Of a stretch of 64,000 nt of DNA, positions 32,099-41,006 are shown in pieces. The translations under genes and the position numbers were made by a program. The notes below the pieces were generated by a model. That model was not told the origin of the DNA. It did not search any database and saw only the letters and a list, made by a program, of their open reading frames with translations. Origin of the DNA: JAKPUX01 sp035353815 (lineage in GTDB: Bacteria; Zhuqueibacterota; Zhuqueibacteria; Residuimicrobiales; Residuimicrobiaceae); the NCBI GenBank assembly GCA_035353815.1, contig DAOQAG010000008.1, positions 54,656 to 118,655 on the forward strand, written 5' to 3'. The stretch's first letter is position 1. Every line of letters starts with the position of its first letter.

Positions 32099-33082
32099 AT
32101 GGAGTTTACCTATTGTACGGTCGCCTTGAGCGACATCGACGACGCGGACCGGCTGTTCCAGCTGCGGCCGGTGGAGGAGATTCAGGCGCTGGCCCGTTCG
32201 ATCGCTGCGCTCGGCGTCATCACCCCCCTTACCCTGCAGCCTCGCCCCGGCGCGCCCCCGGGCCTTTTCCGCTACCGTCTGGTGCGCGGATTCCGCCGCT
32301 ATGCCGCCGCTCAAGCCGCCGGCCTGGCGGAGATCCCGGCCCGCCTCGTTCCGGCCGACTGGGAGGATCAGAGCGTCTACCAGCGGATGCTGGAGGAGCG
32401 CAGCGCCCTGACCCCGCTGCCTCCGCTGCAGGCCGCTCGCGCCATCGCCACCCTGCGTCAGCTCTTTGCCGAGGAGACGCCGGAGATCGTCCGCACCTGG
32501 CTGCCCCGGATGGGTCTCGCCGCTAATCCCAAACTTGTCGCCCTCTATGAGCCTTTGACCCAGCTCGAAGCGGAGCTGCAAGCGGCCCTCGCCGCCGACG
32601 CGCTCGGAATCGAGACCGCCGGTTGGCTCGCCGCCGCGACGGCGGCGGAGCGCCGGGCCTTCTGGCAGCTCAACCAGCAGCTGCGCCTGGGCAAAAACCG
32701 CCAGCGCGAGTTCTGGCTGCTCCTCGCCGACGCTGCGGCCCTGAAAAAGAGGTCCATCAGCGATCTCCTTGCCGATCCTGCCCTGGCCGCCCTCCTCGCC
32801 GACGCGGAACTCACGCCATCGCAGAAGAGCGACCGGGTCAAAAACCTGCTGCTGCAACTGCGCTATCCGGACTACAGCGCCCTGCAGGCGCGGTTCGAGG
32901 CCCTGGCGCGCGCCGCCAAGCTGCCGCCGGAGATCCATTTGCGCTCCACCCCGTGGTTTGCCGGCGAGGAGTATTTCATTGATTTCTCCTTCACCTCGGC
33001 GGAGGAATTCACCCGGCGGCTGGAGGTGCTGCAAAAGATGCAGGAGAAGGGGCTCATCGCCGCGCTGGCGGAGCTGACATGA
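32099..33082 (+). CDS. ParB N-terminal-domain protein coupled to SPL-like gene
   Basis: A 327-residue protein. The first 90 residues resemble the ParB/Srx nuclease-like domain: LRPVEEIQALARSIAALGVITPLTL, then RYRLVRGFRRYAAAQAAGL, which parallels the GERR-type box of ParB. The remaining 230 residues are helical and alanine/leucine-rich with no recognised motif; the typical ParB helix-turn-helix is not evident. ATG 32099 has GGAG 7 bases upstream. Its stop overlaps the next start codon (ATGA), so the two proteins are made together. It is not part of a parA-parB locus, and a role in chromosome partition is unlikely. Function unknown. Confidence 0.72.
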   Translation: MEFTYCTVALSDIDDADRLFQLRPVEEIQALARSIAALGVITPLTLQPRPGAPPGLFRYRLVRGFRRYAAAQAAGLAEIPARLVPADWEDQSVYQRMLEERSALTPLPPLQAARAIATLRQLFAEETPEIVRTWLPRMGLAANPKLVALYEPLTQLEAELQAALAADALGIETAGWLAAATAAERRAFWQLNQQLRLGKNRQREFWLLLADAAALKKRSISDLLADPALAALLADAELTPSQKSDRVKNLLLQLRYPDYSALQARFEALARAAKLPPEIHLRSTPWFAGEEYFIDFSFTSAEEFTRRLEVLQKMQEKGLIAALAELT

Positions 33083-34164
33083 GCGCAGCCACCAGCCAAC
33101 CCTTCCTGCCCAGCCACCTCTTCATCGAGGAGGCGGTGCGGGAGAGCCCCTGGACGCAACGCATCCTCGCCCGACTGCCGCAGGCGGAGCGGATCGCAGT
33201 GCCGGACGGGAAAGTCCTGCCCGCGGATCATCCGCCGCAAAGCATCCTGCTGGCGCGGCAGCGTGGGCCCTTTCTGCGTCTCTGCCCCGGCACCTCCCGC
33301 CATATTTGCTGCCTTTACCACAACCTCGACATCGCCGCGGGCTGCGACCTTGGCTGCTCCTATTGCATTCTCCAGGGCTATCTCAATGTGCCGATGACCA
33401 CCCTCTACTGCAACCTTGAAACGATGTTCGCCGAACTCGATGCCACCCTCGCGCAGCACCCGCGCCACTTTTATCGCATCGGCACCGGCGAACTCGCCGA
33501 CAGCCTGACCTTCGATCATTTCACCGCCTGGAGCAGCGACCTGGTCGGGTATTTCAGCCGCCAAAGCAACGCCATCATCGAGCTGAAAAGCAAGAATACC
33601 CACACCGCCCACTTTCTCCAGGTACCCCACCACCGCCGCACGGTCGTCTCCTGGTCGGTGAATGCCGCGGCGATGATCACCAGCGAGGAACCGCTCGCTC
33701 CGCCGCTGGCCGCACGTCTCGACGCTGCTGCCGCCGCGCAGGAGGCGGGCTTCTGGATCGGCTTTCACTTTGATCCCATGATCCGCCACGAGGGCTGGGA
33801 AGAGGGATACCACGCCGTGGTCGAGGCGATCTTTAGCCGGATCAAACCCGAAAATATCGCCTGGATCAGTCTCGGCGCCCTGCGCTATCCCCCCTTCCTC
33901 GATGACATCATCCGCGAGAATCACCCGGCATCGCGGATCCGTCTCGGCGAACTGCTTCCCGGAGCAGACCACAAGCTGCGCTACTTCAAACCGCAGCGGA
34001 TCGAGATGTTTGCAAAAATGTACCGCTGGATCAAGGCGCATGGGGAGGAGACCCCGGTCTACCTCTGCATGGAGAGCGATGAGATCTGGCGCAAATCCTT
34101 CGGCTGGTCCCCGGGAAATTCGGCGGGGCTGAAAAAGCTGCTCGACCGCCGCGTGGGCGGCTGA
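33079..34164 (+). CDS. Spore photoproduct lyase-like radical SAM protein
   Basis: A 361-residue protein with the SPL-type radical SAM cluster CDLGCSYCILQ (Cys89, Cys93, Cys96) and further SPL landmarks: IIELKSKN, VVSWSVNAAAMI and the highly conserved HEGWEEGY. SPL repairs thymine spore photoproduct in DNA. However, the block aligned with Bacillus SPL EASCTSD reads IGTGELADS here, so the hydrogen-donor cysteine (Cys141 in Bacillus) is missing, and no cysteine occurs nearby. The organism shows no sporulation genes here. It is therefore an SPL-family enzyme of uncertain substrate. Overlaps the ParB-domain gene by 4 bp. Confidence 0.85.
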   Translation: MSAATSQPFLPSHLFIEEAVRESPWTQRILARLPQAERIAVPDGKVLPADHPPQSILLARQRGPFLRLCPGTSRHICCLYHNLDIAAGCDLGCSYCILQGYLNVPMTTLYCNLETMFAELDATLAQHPRHFYRIGTGELADSLTFDHFTAWSSDLVGYFSRQSNAIIELKSKNTHTAHFLQVPHHRRTVVSWSVNAAAMITSEEPLAPPLAARLDAAAAAQEAGFWIGFHFDPMIRHEGWEEGYHAVVEAIFSRIKPENIAWISLGALRYPPFLDDIIRENHPASRIRLGELLPGADHKLRYFKPQRIEMFAKMYRWIKAHGEETPVYLCMESDEIWRKSFGWSPGNSAGLKKLLDRRVGG

Positions 34165-34237
34165 AAACGAGAGTGCGCAAATCCCCGCGGCTGCGGGTAC
34201 TATCTGTACAAACGACGAACTCTAGCGGAGAACATGG

Positions 34238-34858
34238 ATGATCACCCAGTACATCTCTGAATTGGCCATCAAGCTCCTCGATGCCGGGGGCTACTGGAGC
34301 GCCGCCCTGCTGATGATGCTCGAAAGCATGGTAGCCCCCGTCCCAAGCGAAGCGGTTATGCCCTTTGTCGGATTTCTCGTGGCCGATGGCAAATGGAATT
34401 TTATCGTCGCCGTGCTGGCGACAACGGCCGGCTCGATGGCCGGCTCGATCTTCTCTTACTATATGGGCTACTATGGTGGCAAACCCCTGGTGCTCAAGGT
34501 CGGCAAGTACCTTCTCCTGGACCGTCACGATCTCGAGCTGACCGAAAAGTTCTTCGCCCGGCGCAGCGGCACGATCACCCTCTTTTTCAGCCGCTTCATC
34601 CCGGTGATCCGCCACTTCATCTCGATTCCGGCAGGCATGGGGAAAATGCGCCTTCTCCCCTTCCTTGCCGCAACCCTGGCCGGCGCCACCCTCTGGAACA
34701 GCTTTTTGCTGTATCTGGGGATGATGCTGCGTGAAAACTGGGGGGTTGTGCAGCAATACTCCCACCAGGTCGATATCGTCGTGGTGATTCTGCTCGCGGC
34801 GCTGCTGGCCTGGTTCATCCATTCGCGGCTCAAGCGCCGCACCGCCAGTGCGCTCTGA
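34238..34858 (+). CDS. DedA-family membrane protein
   Basis: A 206-residue protein of the DedA/SNARE-associated family, implicated in undecaprenyl phosphate and phospholipid translocation. The hallmarks ESMVAPVPSEAVMPFVGFL near the N terminus and FFSRFIPVIRHFISIPAG in the middle (conserved arginines and proline) are intact, with re-entrant and transmembrane segments at about 20-50, 55-75, 140-165 and 175-195. ATG 34238 is preceded by GGAG at 9 bases. It is a single gene between the SPL-like gene and a terminator. Confidence 0.9.
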   Translation: MITQYISELAIKLLDAGGYWSAALLMMLESMVAPVPSEAVMPFVGFLVADGKWNFIVAVLATTAGSMAGSIFSYYMGYYGGKPLVLKVGKYLLLDRHDLELTEKFFARRSGTITLFFSRFIPVIRHFISIPAGMGKMRLLPFLAATLAGATLWNSFLLYLGMMLRENWGVVQQYSHQVDIVVVILLAALLAWFIHSRLKRRTASAL

Positions 34859-34870
34859 CCCCTTCAGACC

Positions 34871-34904
34871 AAAGGCCCGCCGGAATCATCCAGCGGGCCT
34901 TTTT
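34871..34904. terminator. Terminator between convergent dedA-like and M20 genes
   Basis: Hairpin AAAGGCCCGC / GCGGGCCTTT with five T on the plus strand and three on the minus strand. It sits 13 bp after the DedA-family gene and 6 bp from the M20 hydrolase stop, so it can serve both directions. Confidence 0.85.
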
Positions 34905-34909
34905 GCGTT

Positions 34910-36154
34910 TCAGGCGTGGAGCATAAGGTGGGCCATAACCCTTGCATCGCTGAGGGTATGGGAGATGCGCGAGGTTTCTCCCGGCTGGTGGGCGGTATCC
35001 TCGAGGGTCGACCACACCGCGGCCGGGATTCCGGCGCGGCGAAAGATCGCGGCTACCGTGCCGCCGCCGATGCCGACGCAGCGCGGTTCGACGCCCTTGA
35101 TGGCGCGTATCGCTTGCTTGAGCCCGATCACGACCGGCGCGTCTTCCGGAGTGGGCGGGGCTGCCTCCGCCCGCTGCTGCGGCTCCAGGCGCACCGTCAC
35201 GCCGAACCGCTGCTCCACCTCATCCGCCAGTGCCCGGATCTTTTTCTCCACCTCGGCCAGAGGGTATTGCGGCAGGACGCGGCAATCGAAGTAAAACACA
35301 TCCTTGCCGGGGATGGTATTGACATTGGGCACATTAGACTCATGCTTGGTCGGTTCGAAGGTGCTGATCGGCGGATCGAACAGTTCATCGCGCGCGGCGA
35401 AGCTTCCTTCCAGGGCATCCATGCGGACGACGAGATGCGCGGCGGCGCGCGCGGCATTATTGCCCTCCCCGGGTGTCGAGGCGTGACACTGCGCCCCGAT
35501 CACGGTCACCTTGAGCCACAGGATGCTCTTCTCGGCGATCTCGATGATTTTGCCCTCCGGGTCGCCGGCATCCGGCACGAGGACCAGATCGTCCCCGCCG
35601 AACTGGTCGCGATGGTGCGTCATCAGATAGTCCAGGCCGTAGCGGCTCGAGGTCTCCTCATCGGCAACCAGCGCCAGACCGAGGTTGCAGCGCGGCTTGA
35701 TCCCCGCCTCCTTGAAAGCCTTAACGGCCAGCAGCCCCGAGATCAGGCCCTGATGGTTATCCTCCACGCCGCGGCCCAGAAGCAGATCGCCCTTCACCCG
35801 CAGCGTGTAGGGATCCTCCGGTGCCCACTGCTCCGCATCGCCCGGCGGCACGACATCGAGGTGGGCCAGCACCCAGACGGTGCGGCCGCGCTCCTCGCCG
35901 TAAAGCCAGCCGAGTAGATTGGGACGATGCCCGCAGGAGACGCGCGCATCCGGGGCGTTGATCTCCTTGAGCTCATCGAGTCCCAGCTCTTCCAGCCATG
36001 TCCGCATGTAATCGGCCTTGACCCGCTCGCCATCCCCCTCATTTTCGGGTGCCAGCGCCGGGATCGCCACCAGATGGCGCTGCAGGGTGATGACCTCCTC
36101 CCGCCAGCCATCGATCAAAGCGATCAAACGCTGCATCTTCATATCTTGCGTCAT
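34910..36154 (-). CDS. M20-family metallohydrolase (ArgE/DapE/peptidase type)
   Basis: Zinc-dependent amidase or dipeptidase, 414 residues. The metal-site motifs are complete: LAHLDVVPPGD (His and catalytic Asp), GRGVEDNHQG (bridging Asp), DEETSSRYG (catalytic Glu pair), LVPDAGDP (Asp) and the C-terminal DTAHQPGE (His). A dimerisation domain (about 205-320) is inserted as usual. The pronounced VEDNHQG motif points to the M20 subgroup with YgeY/DapE-like members, but the substrate is unclear. Last gene of the tex operon. Confidence 0.88.
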   Translation of the reverse strand: MTQDMKMQRLIALIDGWREEVITLQRHLVAIPALAPENEGDGERVKADYMRTWLEELGLDELKEINAPDARVSCGHRPNLLGWLYGEERGRTVWVLAHLDVVPPGDAEQWAPEDPYTLRVKGDLLLGRGVEDNHQGLISGLLAVKAFKEAGIKPRCNLGLALVADEETSSRYGLDYLMTHHRDQFGGDDLVLVPDAGDPEGKIIEIAEKSILWLKVTVIGAQCHASTPGEGNNAARAAAHLVVRMDALEGSFAARDELFDPPISTFEPTKHESNVPNVNTIPGKDVFYFDCRVLPQYPLAEVEKKIRALADEVEQRFGVTVRLEPQQRAEAAPPTPEDAPVVIGLKQAIRAIKGVEPRCVGIGGGTVAAIFRRAGIPAAVWSTLEDTAHQPGETSRISHTLSDARVMAHLMLHA

Positions 36155-36175
36155 GCTGCCTCCCGAGGTAAAAGA

Positions 36176-36889
36176 TTATAGACATCCAGAACACACCTCC
36201 CGCAAGCGTGTATGCTTGCGGATATGGTCCGCCGCCCCCGGGCCTTCGTTGAAGAGGAGATCGAGGAGGGAGAGCCCGGGGCGAAAGCCGGGGGCTTGCT
36301 GGTGATAGGGCGCCGGGTGAAATTCGAGTGCCATCACGCCCAGCCCGGCGGCGCACAACCGCGGCAGATCGAGAAGATCAAGCTCGTGGGGCCAGACCAG
36401 GGCCCGGTCGCAGCCGCAGGCGTCCGCCCAGGCGAGGAGCCGCGCGTTGCGGTCCTCCAGCTGCAGCAGCTCTGTGCTGGAGCGCTGCCGCGCAGCCGCC
36501 TGCAGGTTCAGCGCCGCGAAATGGCCGCACGCCTGCAACAGCCCGGCGAGGTCACCTGTCGCGCCGCGGATGATCTCATCGACCGCGCCGGCATAATAAT
36601 AGTACCAGGCGGCGTTGTGGTAGTTATACTCCAGGGTGCGCCGGTGCAGTTCCCCCCAGGGCTGATGGCGATCGATTTCCATGTCGCCGATCCGGGCGGC
36701 GGCACCGCGGCTGAGCACCGGCACCGAAATCCAGCTCGTGCCGGTCTGGGTGCGGATCGCAGCCCGGTGTACATTCTCCTTGCGGCTGAAACGAAAGCTC
36801 TCCGCTGCGACCACGACATCGGCCGCCAGCAGCGGGGCGCAGGCGTGCACCGCCGCAAAGTAGGCGGGGGTTTGCACCGCCAGGATCAT
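36176..36889 (-). CDS. WbqC-like family protein
   Basis: A 237-residue cytoplasmic protein of the WbqC family, found in O-antigen and surface-glycan clusters and of unproven biochemical function. The N terminus AVQTPAYFAAVHACAPLLAADVVV, the nucleic-acid-like SFRFSRKENVHRAAIRTQ, WISVPVLSRG, and the C-terminal GLSLLDLLFNEG fit the family pattern. It overlaps the glycosyltransferase gene by 4 bp (ATGA), suggesting a shared role in glycan synthesis. Confidence 0.8.
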   Translation of the reverse strand: MILAVQTPAYFAAVHACAPLLAADVVVAAESFRFSRKENVHRAAIRTQTGTSWISVPVLSRGAAARIGDMEIDRHQPWGELHRRTLEYNYHNAAWYYYYAGAVDEIIRGATGDLAGLLQACGHFAALNLQAAARQRSSTELLQLEDRNARLLAWADACGCDRALVWPHELDLLDLPRLCAAGLGVMALEFHPAPYHQQAPGFRPGLSLLDLLFNEGPGAADHIRKHTRLREVCSGCL

Positions 36890-38055
36890 GCGGCCGGTCC
36901 CAGCTCATCATAGAGCTGCAGCAGAGTATGGCGTTCGCTCTCCCAGCTGTAGAAGCTCTGCGCGAAGGCGGCCCCGGCCACACCCATGGCCGCCGCTGCA
37001 TCGGGGTGATCCAGCAGCCGCCGGATGGCCGCCACATGCGCCTCCACCTTGTCCGGCGTGACCAGGAGGCCGCAGCCGGCGGGAGCAATCAGCTCGCGCA
37101 AGCCGGGCAGATCGCTGGCGACGATCGGCAGGCCGCAGGCCATATACTCAAAAACCTTGTTGGGGTAACAAAGCTTGAGTAGCTGCGGATGCGGCTGCCA
37201 GGGTACGAGCCCGATTCGAGCGCGGTAAAGCCACTCCGCCACCTCTTCGTGCGGCACCAGCGGAATATAGGTGATCGCCTCCTCCAGGTTTCTGGCCCGG
37301 ACCAGCTCCAGCACCTCCGCCCGCACATGGGCCTCGTTGAAGGGTCCGAGGCAGATGAGGCGCAGCTGCGGATAACTCGTGCGCAGCGCCGCCATGATCT
37401 CGACCAGCATGCGCGCCCCGCGGGGAATGCTCAGTCCGCCGAGATAAAGAAGCTCGTTGCTGCGGGCGGCCGGCTGCGGCCGGGAAAAGATCTCCAGCCG
37501 CGGAAAGTTGCGCACCATGACGGTCCGGCAGCCGCGGCGCCGCAGCCGCTCCTCCTGATCAGGGACCACGCAGACGACCGCATCGAGGTGGCGCGCCAGC
37601 GCGGGTTCGAGCCAGGCGGCCAGCCGCGCGAGCACGGGCTTGAGCCACTCCGGCAGCCAGGCCCGTTCACGGATCGCTTCCGGATAGTTCTCGTGGCAGT
37701 CATAAATGACCGGCTTGCGCGTCCGGATTTTCAGCAGCAGGCCGACCGGCAGCAGCTCGAGGTCATGAAAATGGTAGACCTCCGCCTTTTGCTGCAGGGC
37801 GGCCCGCAGGAAGCGCCAGGAGGTGAAGAGGCGTTGCCGGCGATGAGCGGGCGGCGTCAGGCCGACCAAATGAACCCCGCCACGTTCGGCGCGTGCAAAG
37901 GGGGCGTGGACCAGCAACGTGACCTGGTGCCCCGCTTCGGCCAGGCTGCGCGCCTGACGATGGAAGACCCGCACATCGTCAGGCCGGTGCACGCTGGTCA
38001 AGATACATACCCGCAGCGGCCTGCGCGGTGCACTGCTTTTCTCTGCCTTGCTCAA
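36886..38055 (-). CDS. Glycosyltransferase family 4 protein
   Basis: A 389-residue GT-B fold enzyme. The N-terminal domain shows LRVCILTSVHRPDDVRVF and VYHFHDLELLPVG; the C-terminal nucleotide-sugar domain shows LLYLGGLSIPRGA, IGLVPWQP, the PNKVFEYMACGLPIVASDLPGL motif containing the conserved glutamate, and GCGLLV. Donor and acceptor sugars cannot be inferred. The start is TTG at 38055, overlapping the tex stop (TTGA), so it is coupled to tex. No ATG occurs near the N terminus. Confidence 0.9.
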   Translation of the reverse strand: MSKAEKSSAPRRPLRVCILTSVHRPDDVRVFHRQARSLAEAGHQVTLLVHAPFARAERGGVHLVGLTPPAHRRQRLFTSWRFLRAALQQKAEVYHFHDLELLPVGLLLKIRTRKPVIYDCHENYPEAIRERAWLPEWLKPVLARLAAWLEPALARHLDAVVCVVPDQEERLRRRGCRTVMVRNFPRLEIFSRPQPAARSNELLYLGGLSIPRGARMLVEIMAALRTSYPQLRLICLGPFNEAHVRAEVLELVRARNLEEAITYIPLVPHEEVAEWLYRARIGLVPWQPHPQLLKLCYPNKVFEYMACGLPIVASDLPGLRELIAPAGCGLLVTPDKVEAHVAAIRRLLDHPDAAAAMGVAGAAFAQSFYSWESERHTLLQLYDELGPAA

Positions 38056-40217
38056 TCCAGCACCATGCTCAGGCCGATGCGGTGGCGCTCACGGTCGATG
38101 GCGATGACTTTGACCTCGATCACATCTCCGACCTTGACGACATCCAGGGGATGCTTGACGAATTTTTTCGCCATGCGGCTGAGATGGACCAGTCCGTCCG
38201 CCTTGACGCCGATGTCGACAAAGGCCCCGAAATCGACGACATTGCGTACCGTGCCCTTGAGGATCATGCCCTCGTTCAGATCCTCCATGCTGAGGACGTC
38301 GCTGCGCAGGATCGGCTTGGGCATTTCATCGCGGGGATCGCGGTTGGGTTTTTCGAGACTGGCGATGATATCCAGCAAGGTCTCCTGCCCGCACCCGCAT
38401 AGCTGCGCCAGATCGGTGAGCGGGCGGCGGCTCTGTTTGAGCTGCTGACTGACCAGACGGCCGTTCTCCCGGATCTGGGCGGTGGCCAGACCCAGTTCCT
38501 GGAGCAGTTTTTCGGCCGCCCCGTAGGATTCGGGATGGACCGCGGTGCGGTCGAAAAACAGGTCGCTTTCCGGGAGGCGCAGGAATCCCGCCGCCTGCAC
38601 AAAGGCGTTCTCGCCGACGCCCTTGACCTCGCGGAGCTCGGTACGTCTGGTGAACTTGCCTTTCTCCTCACGGTACTTGACGATATTTTCCGCCACCCGG
38701 CCATTGATGCCGGAGACATACTGCAGCAGCGAAGCGGAAGCGGTATTGAGATCAACGCCGACGCTGTTCACGCACGACTCCACCACCTGATCGAGGGATT
38801 CGGCGAGGCGGATCTGGTCGACATCGTGCTGATAGAGCCCAACCCCGATCGATTTCGGGTCGATCTTGACCAGCTCGGAGAGGGGATCGAGGAGGCGGCG
38901 GGCGATGGAGATATTGCCGCGCAAGGAGGCCTCAAGCTCCGGGAACTCCTTTTTGGCCACCGGGGAGGCGGAGTAGACCGAGGCCCCGGCCTCATTGACG
39001 ATGACATAGTGCACCGGCCGGGAGCATTCGGCGATCACCTCGGCGGCCAGCTTTTCGGTCTCCCGGCTGGCCGTGCCGTTGCCGATGGCGATGATATCGA
39101 CCTGGTAATCGCTGAGGAACTCCGCGATCGTAGTCTTGGCCTCCTGCCAGCGCCGCTGCGGCTCATGCGGATAGATGGTGGCGCCCTCCAGATATTTGCC
39201 GGTCCGGTCGATCGCGGCGATCTTGCAGCCGGTGCGAAAGCCGGGATCGATGCCGAGGATGATCTGGCCGCGCAGCGGGGGCTGCATCAGCAGGGCGCGG
39301 AGATTCTGGGCGAAAATGCGGATGGCATGATCGTCGGCCCGCTCGGAGAGCTGAGCGCGAATCTCGCGCTCGATCGCCGGGGCGATGAGGCGATGATACG
39401 AATCGGTGATGGCCTGACGCAGCTCGGCGGTGAAAATGCTGCGAGGCCGGGTGATATAGAGCTTTTCGATTTCCAGGACCAGCTCGGCTTGTGGGGCCTC
39501 GATGGCAGCGCGGAGGAAATTCTCGCGTTCGCCGCGATTGATCGCGAGAATGCGATGCGGCGGGATGGTTTTGACCGGCTCGGAGAAGGATTTGTAGATC
39601 TCATACTCCTTGCAGTTCTCGGGATCGCGGGCTTCGGAGCTCAAAAAGCCCCGGGCCAGGGTCAGCTCGCGAATGGTCTGGCGGATCCGGGCATCATCGG
39701 AGACGGTTTCGGCGCAGATGTCGCGCGCACCGGCGAGCGCCTCTTCCGGACTCGCCACGCCCTTTTCGGCATCGACAAAGGGCATCGCATACGCCAGCGG
39801 CTCGCCGTCGAGGGTCTCCTGGGCGAGGATGAGCTGTGCCAGCGGCTCCAGCCCCTTTTCGCGCGCCATCGTGGCCCGGGTGCGGCGCTTGGGCTTGTAG
39901 GGCAGATAGAGGTCCTCCAGCTCCTGCAGCCTTGCCGCCGCGCGAATGCTCTCGGCGAGTTCGGGGGTCAGTTTGCCCTGTTCCTCGATGCTTTTAAGAA
40001 TCGCCTGCCGCCGCTCCTCAAGGTTGCGCAGGTAACGAATCCGTTCCTCGATGGCGCGAATCTGCTCCTCGTCCAGACTTCCGGTCGCCTCCTTGCGGTA
40101 GCGGGCGATAAAGGGGACGGTATTCTCCGCATCCAATAGCTCCACCGTGCTCTTGACCTGGCTCCAGCGCAGGTTCAGTTCTTCGGCGATCATCGTAAAA
40201 AAGTGCTGCTCGTCCAC
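38052..40217 (-). CDS. tex: Tex transcription accessory protein with S1 domain
   Basis: RNA-binding protein of 721 residues. The Tex order is visible: N-terminal helical region (VKSTVELLDAENTVPFIARYRKEATGSLDEEQIR), YqgF/RNase H-like domain (GIDPGFRTGCKIAAID), helix-hairpin-helix motifs (TASASLLQYVSGINGRVAENIV, FLRLPESDLFFD) and a C-terminal S1 domain (MILKGTVRNVVDFGAFVDIGVKADGLVHLSRM). The start is GTG at 40217 with AGGA 8 bases upstream. It heads the tex-GT4-wbqC-M20 operon. Confidence 0.95.
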   Translation of the reverse strand: MDEQHFFTMIAEELNLRWSQVKSTVELLDAENTVPFIARYRKEATGSLDEEQIRAIEERIRYLRNLEERRQAILKSIEEQGKLTPELAESIRAAARLQELEDLYLPYKPKRRTRATMAREKGLEPLAQLILAQETLDGEPLAYAMPFVDAEKGVASPEEALAGARDICAETVSDDARIRQTIRELTLARGFLSSEARDPENCKEYEIYKSFSEPVKTIPPHRILAINRGERENFLRAAIEAPQAELVLEIEKLYITRPRSIFTAELRQAITDSYHRLIAPAIEREIRAQLSERADDHAIRIFAQNLRALLMQPPLRGQIILGIDPGFRTGCKIAAIDRTGKYLEGATIYPHEPQRRWQEAKTTIAEFLSDYQVDIIAIGNGTASRETEKLAAEVIAECSRPVHYVIVNEAGASVYSASPVAKKEFPELEASLRGNISIARRLLDPLSELVKIDPKSIGVGLYQHDVDQIRLAESLDQVVESCVNSVGVDLNTASASLLQYVSGINGRVAENIVKYREEKGKFTRRTELREVKGVGENAFVQAAGFLRLPESDLFFDRTAVHPESYGAAEKLLQELGLATAQIRENGRLVSQQLKQSRRPLTDLAQLCGCGQETLLDIIASLEKPNRDPRDEMPKPILRSDVLSMEDLNEGMILKGTVRNVVDFGAFVDIGVKADGLVHLSRMAKKFVKHPLDVVKVGDVIEVKVIAIDRERHRIGLSMVLD

Positions 40218-40537
40218 AATTCATTTCCTAATTTGGGTTAAGGCTTGGGGTTAGGACTAACGGGTTAAAATATATCAGGCAAAAGGGAGAAAAGCAAGGT
40301 TTTTGCCGTAACCTTTACAGGTGTGCGTCGTAATGGAATCTTGGCGCCCTTGTGCGGGTTATAATGGATACGCCAGGAAAATGGGCCTTGACTTTTTGCT
40401 ATTATTTCACTAATTGTAGAGAACGAGCCTGTTTTTACGCAGCTTTCCGGCGATGCGGGGAACATTCGGCAAGCGCTTTTGTTATATAAAGAGATACCGG
40501 CACAAGAATGTCTTCACCTTATCAGGAGGAACGTACC
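40218..40537. other. Intergenic region between divergent tex and ytxH genes (320 bp)
   Basis: No gene. It contains the tex promoter on the minus strand and a possible plus-strand promoter for the YtxH gene: TTGACT at 40388-40393 with a weak TAATTG 17 bp later. A stand-alone TATAAT at 40360-40365 lacks a matching -35. The downstream strand ends in the AGGAGG site of the YtxH gene. Confidence 0.6.
40269..40297 (-). promoter_or_regulatory. Sigma70-type promoter of tex operon
   Basis: Minus-strand TTGCTT, 17-bp spacer, TATATT, about 52 bases before the GTG start of tex. Confidence 0.72.
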
Positions 40538-40978
40538 ATGTCAGAGAGTGGATTCGATCGCGACAGTTTCTTCAAAGGATTGCTCATCGGCGGCACCCTG
40601 GGCGCCATCGCCGCGCTGCTGTTCGCACCCAAGTCGGGCAAGGAGCTGCGCGGAGATATTCGCCGCAAGAGCGAAGAGGCCGTTGAGGGCTCCAAGCGTC
40701 TTTATAACGACGCCCGCAGCCGCGCCTCGGCGATCATCACCGAGGCGGTCGATAAAGCCCAGGCCCTCCGCGAAGAGGCCACCGAGCAACTCGCCAGCGC
40801 CCGGCAGAAGGCCGAGGAACTCCTCACAAGCGCCGGCCAAAAAGTGGATGAGATCAGCGAAGGCGCCAAAGAGTACTTTTACGATACCAAGGAAGAGGTC
40901 GCAAAAAAAAAAGTAAAGGCTGAAAAGGCCCTGACGGCAGGTGTTCAGGCCGCGCGCAAGGAGTTCGATAAAAAGTAA
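40538..40978 (+). CDS. YtxH-domain protein
   Basis: A 146-residue protein with a YtxH N terminus: FFKGLLIGGTLGAIAALLFAPKSGKELR, a single membrane span or membrane-associated helix followed by a basic segment. The rest is a long, heptad-like amphipathic helix rich in Ala, Glu and Lys. YtxH proteins are general-stress-associated in Bacillus; the role is unknown. ATG 40538 has AGGAGG 8 bases upstream. A run of ten A occurs near the 3' end (40913-40922, AAA AAA AAA codons). The next gene, also a membrane-plus-coiled-coil protein, is 28 bp downstream. Confidence 0.85.
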   Translation: MSESGFDRDSFFKGLLIGGTLGAIAALLFAPKSGKELRGDIRRKSEEAVEGSKRLYNDARSRASAIITEAVDKAQALREEATEQLASARQKAEELLTSAGQKVDEISEGAKEYFYDTKEEVAKKKVKAEKALTAGVQAARKEFDKK

Positions 40979-41006
40979 TCCGTAACGCGGAAGGAGAGCC
41001 CCTGTC

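Noticed and set aside
32099..33082. Chromosome-partition ParB
   Set aside because: No parA gene, no recognisable HTH, no parS-like palindrome near, and tight coupling with a radical SAM gene.
33079..34164. True spore photoproduct lyase implying sporulation
   Set aside because: Catalytic hydrogen-donor cysteine is missing and no sporulation genes occur in the window.
40913..40922. Run of ten A in the YtxH gene as a programmed frameshift site
   Set aside because: Both other frames stop within four codons, but the site is only about 20 codons from the normal stop in a Lys-rich helix, so slippage would barely change the protein. A lysine-rich sequence explains the run.
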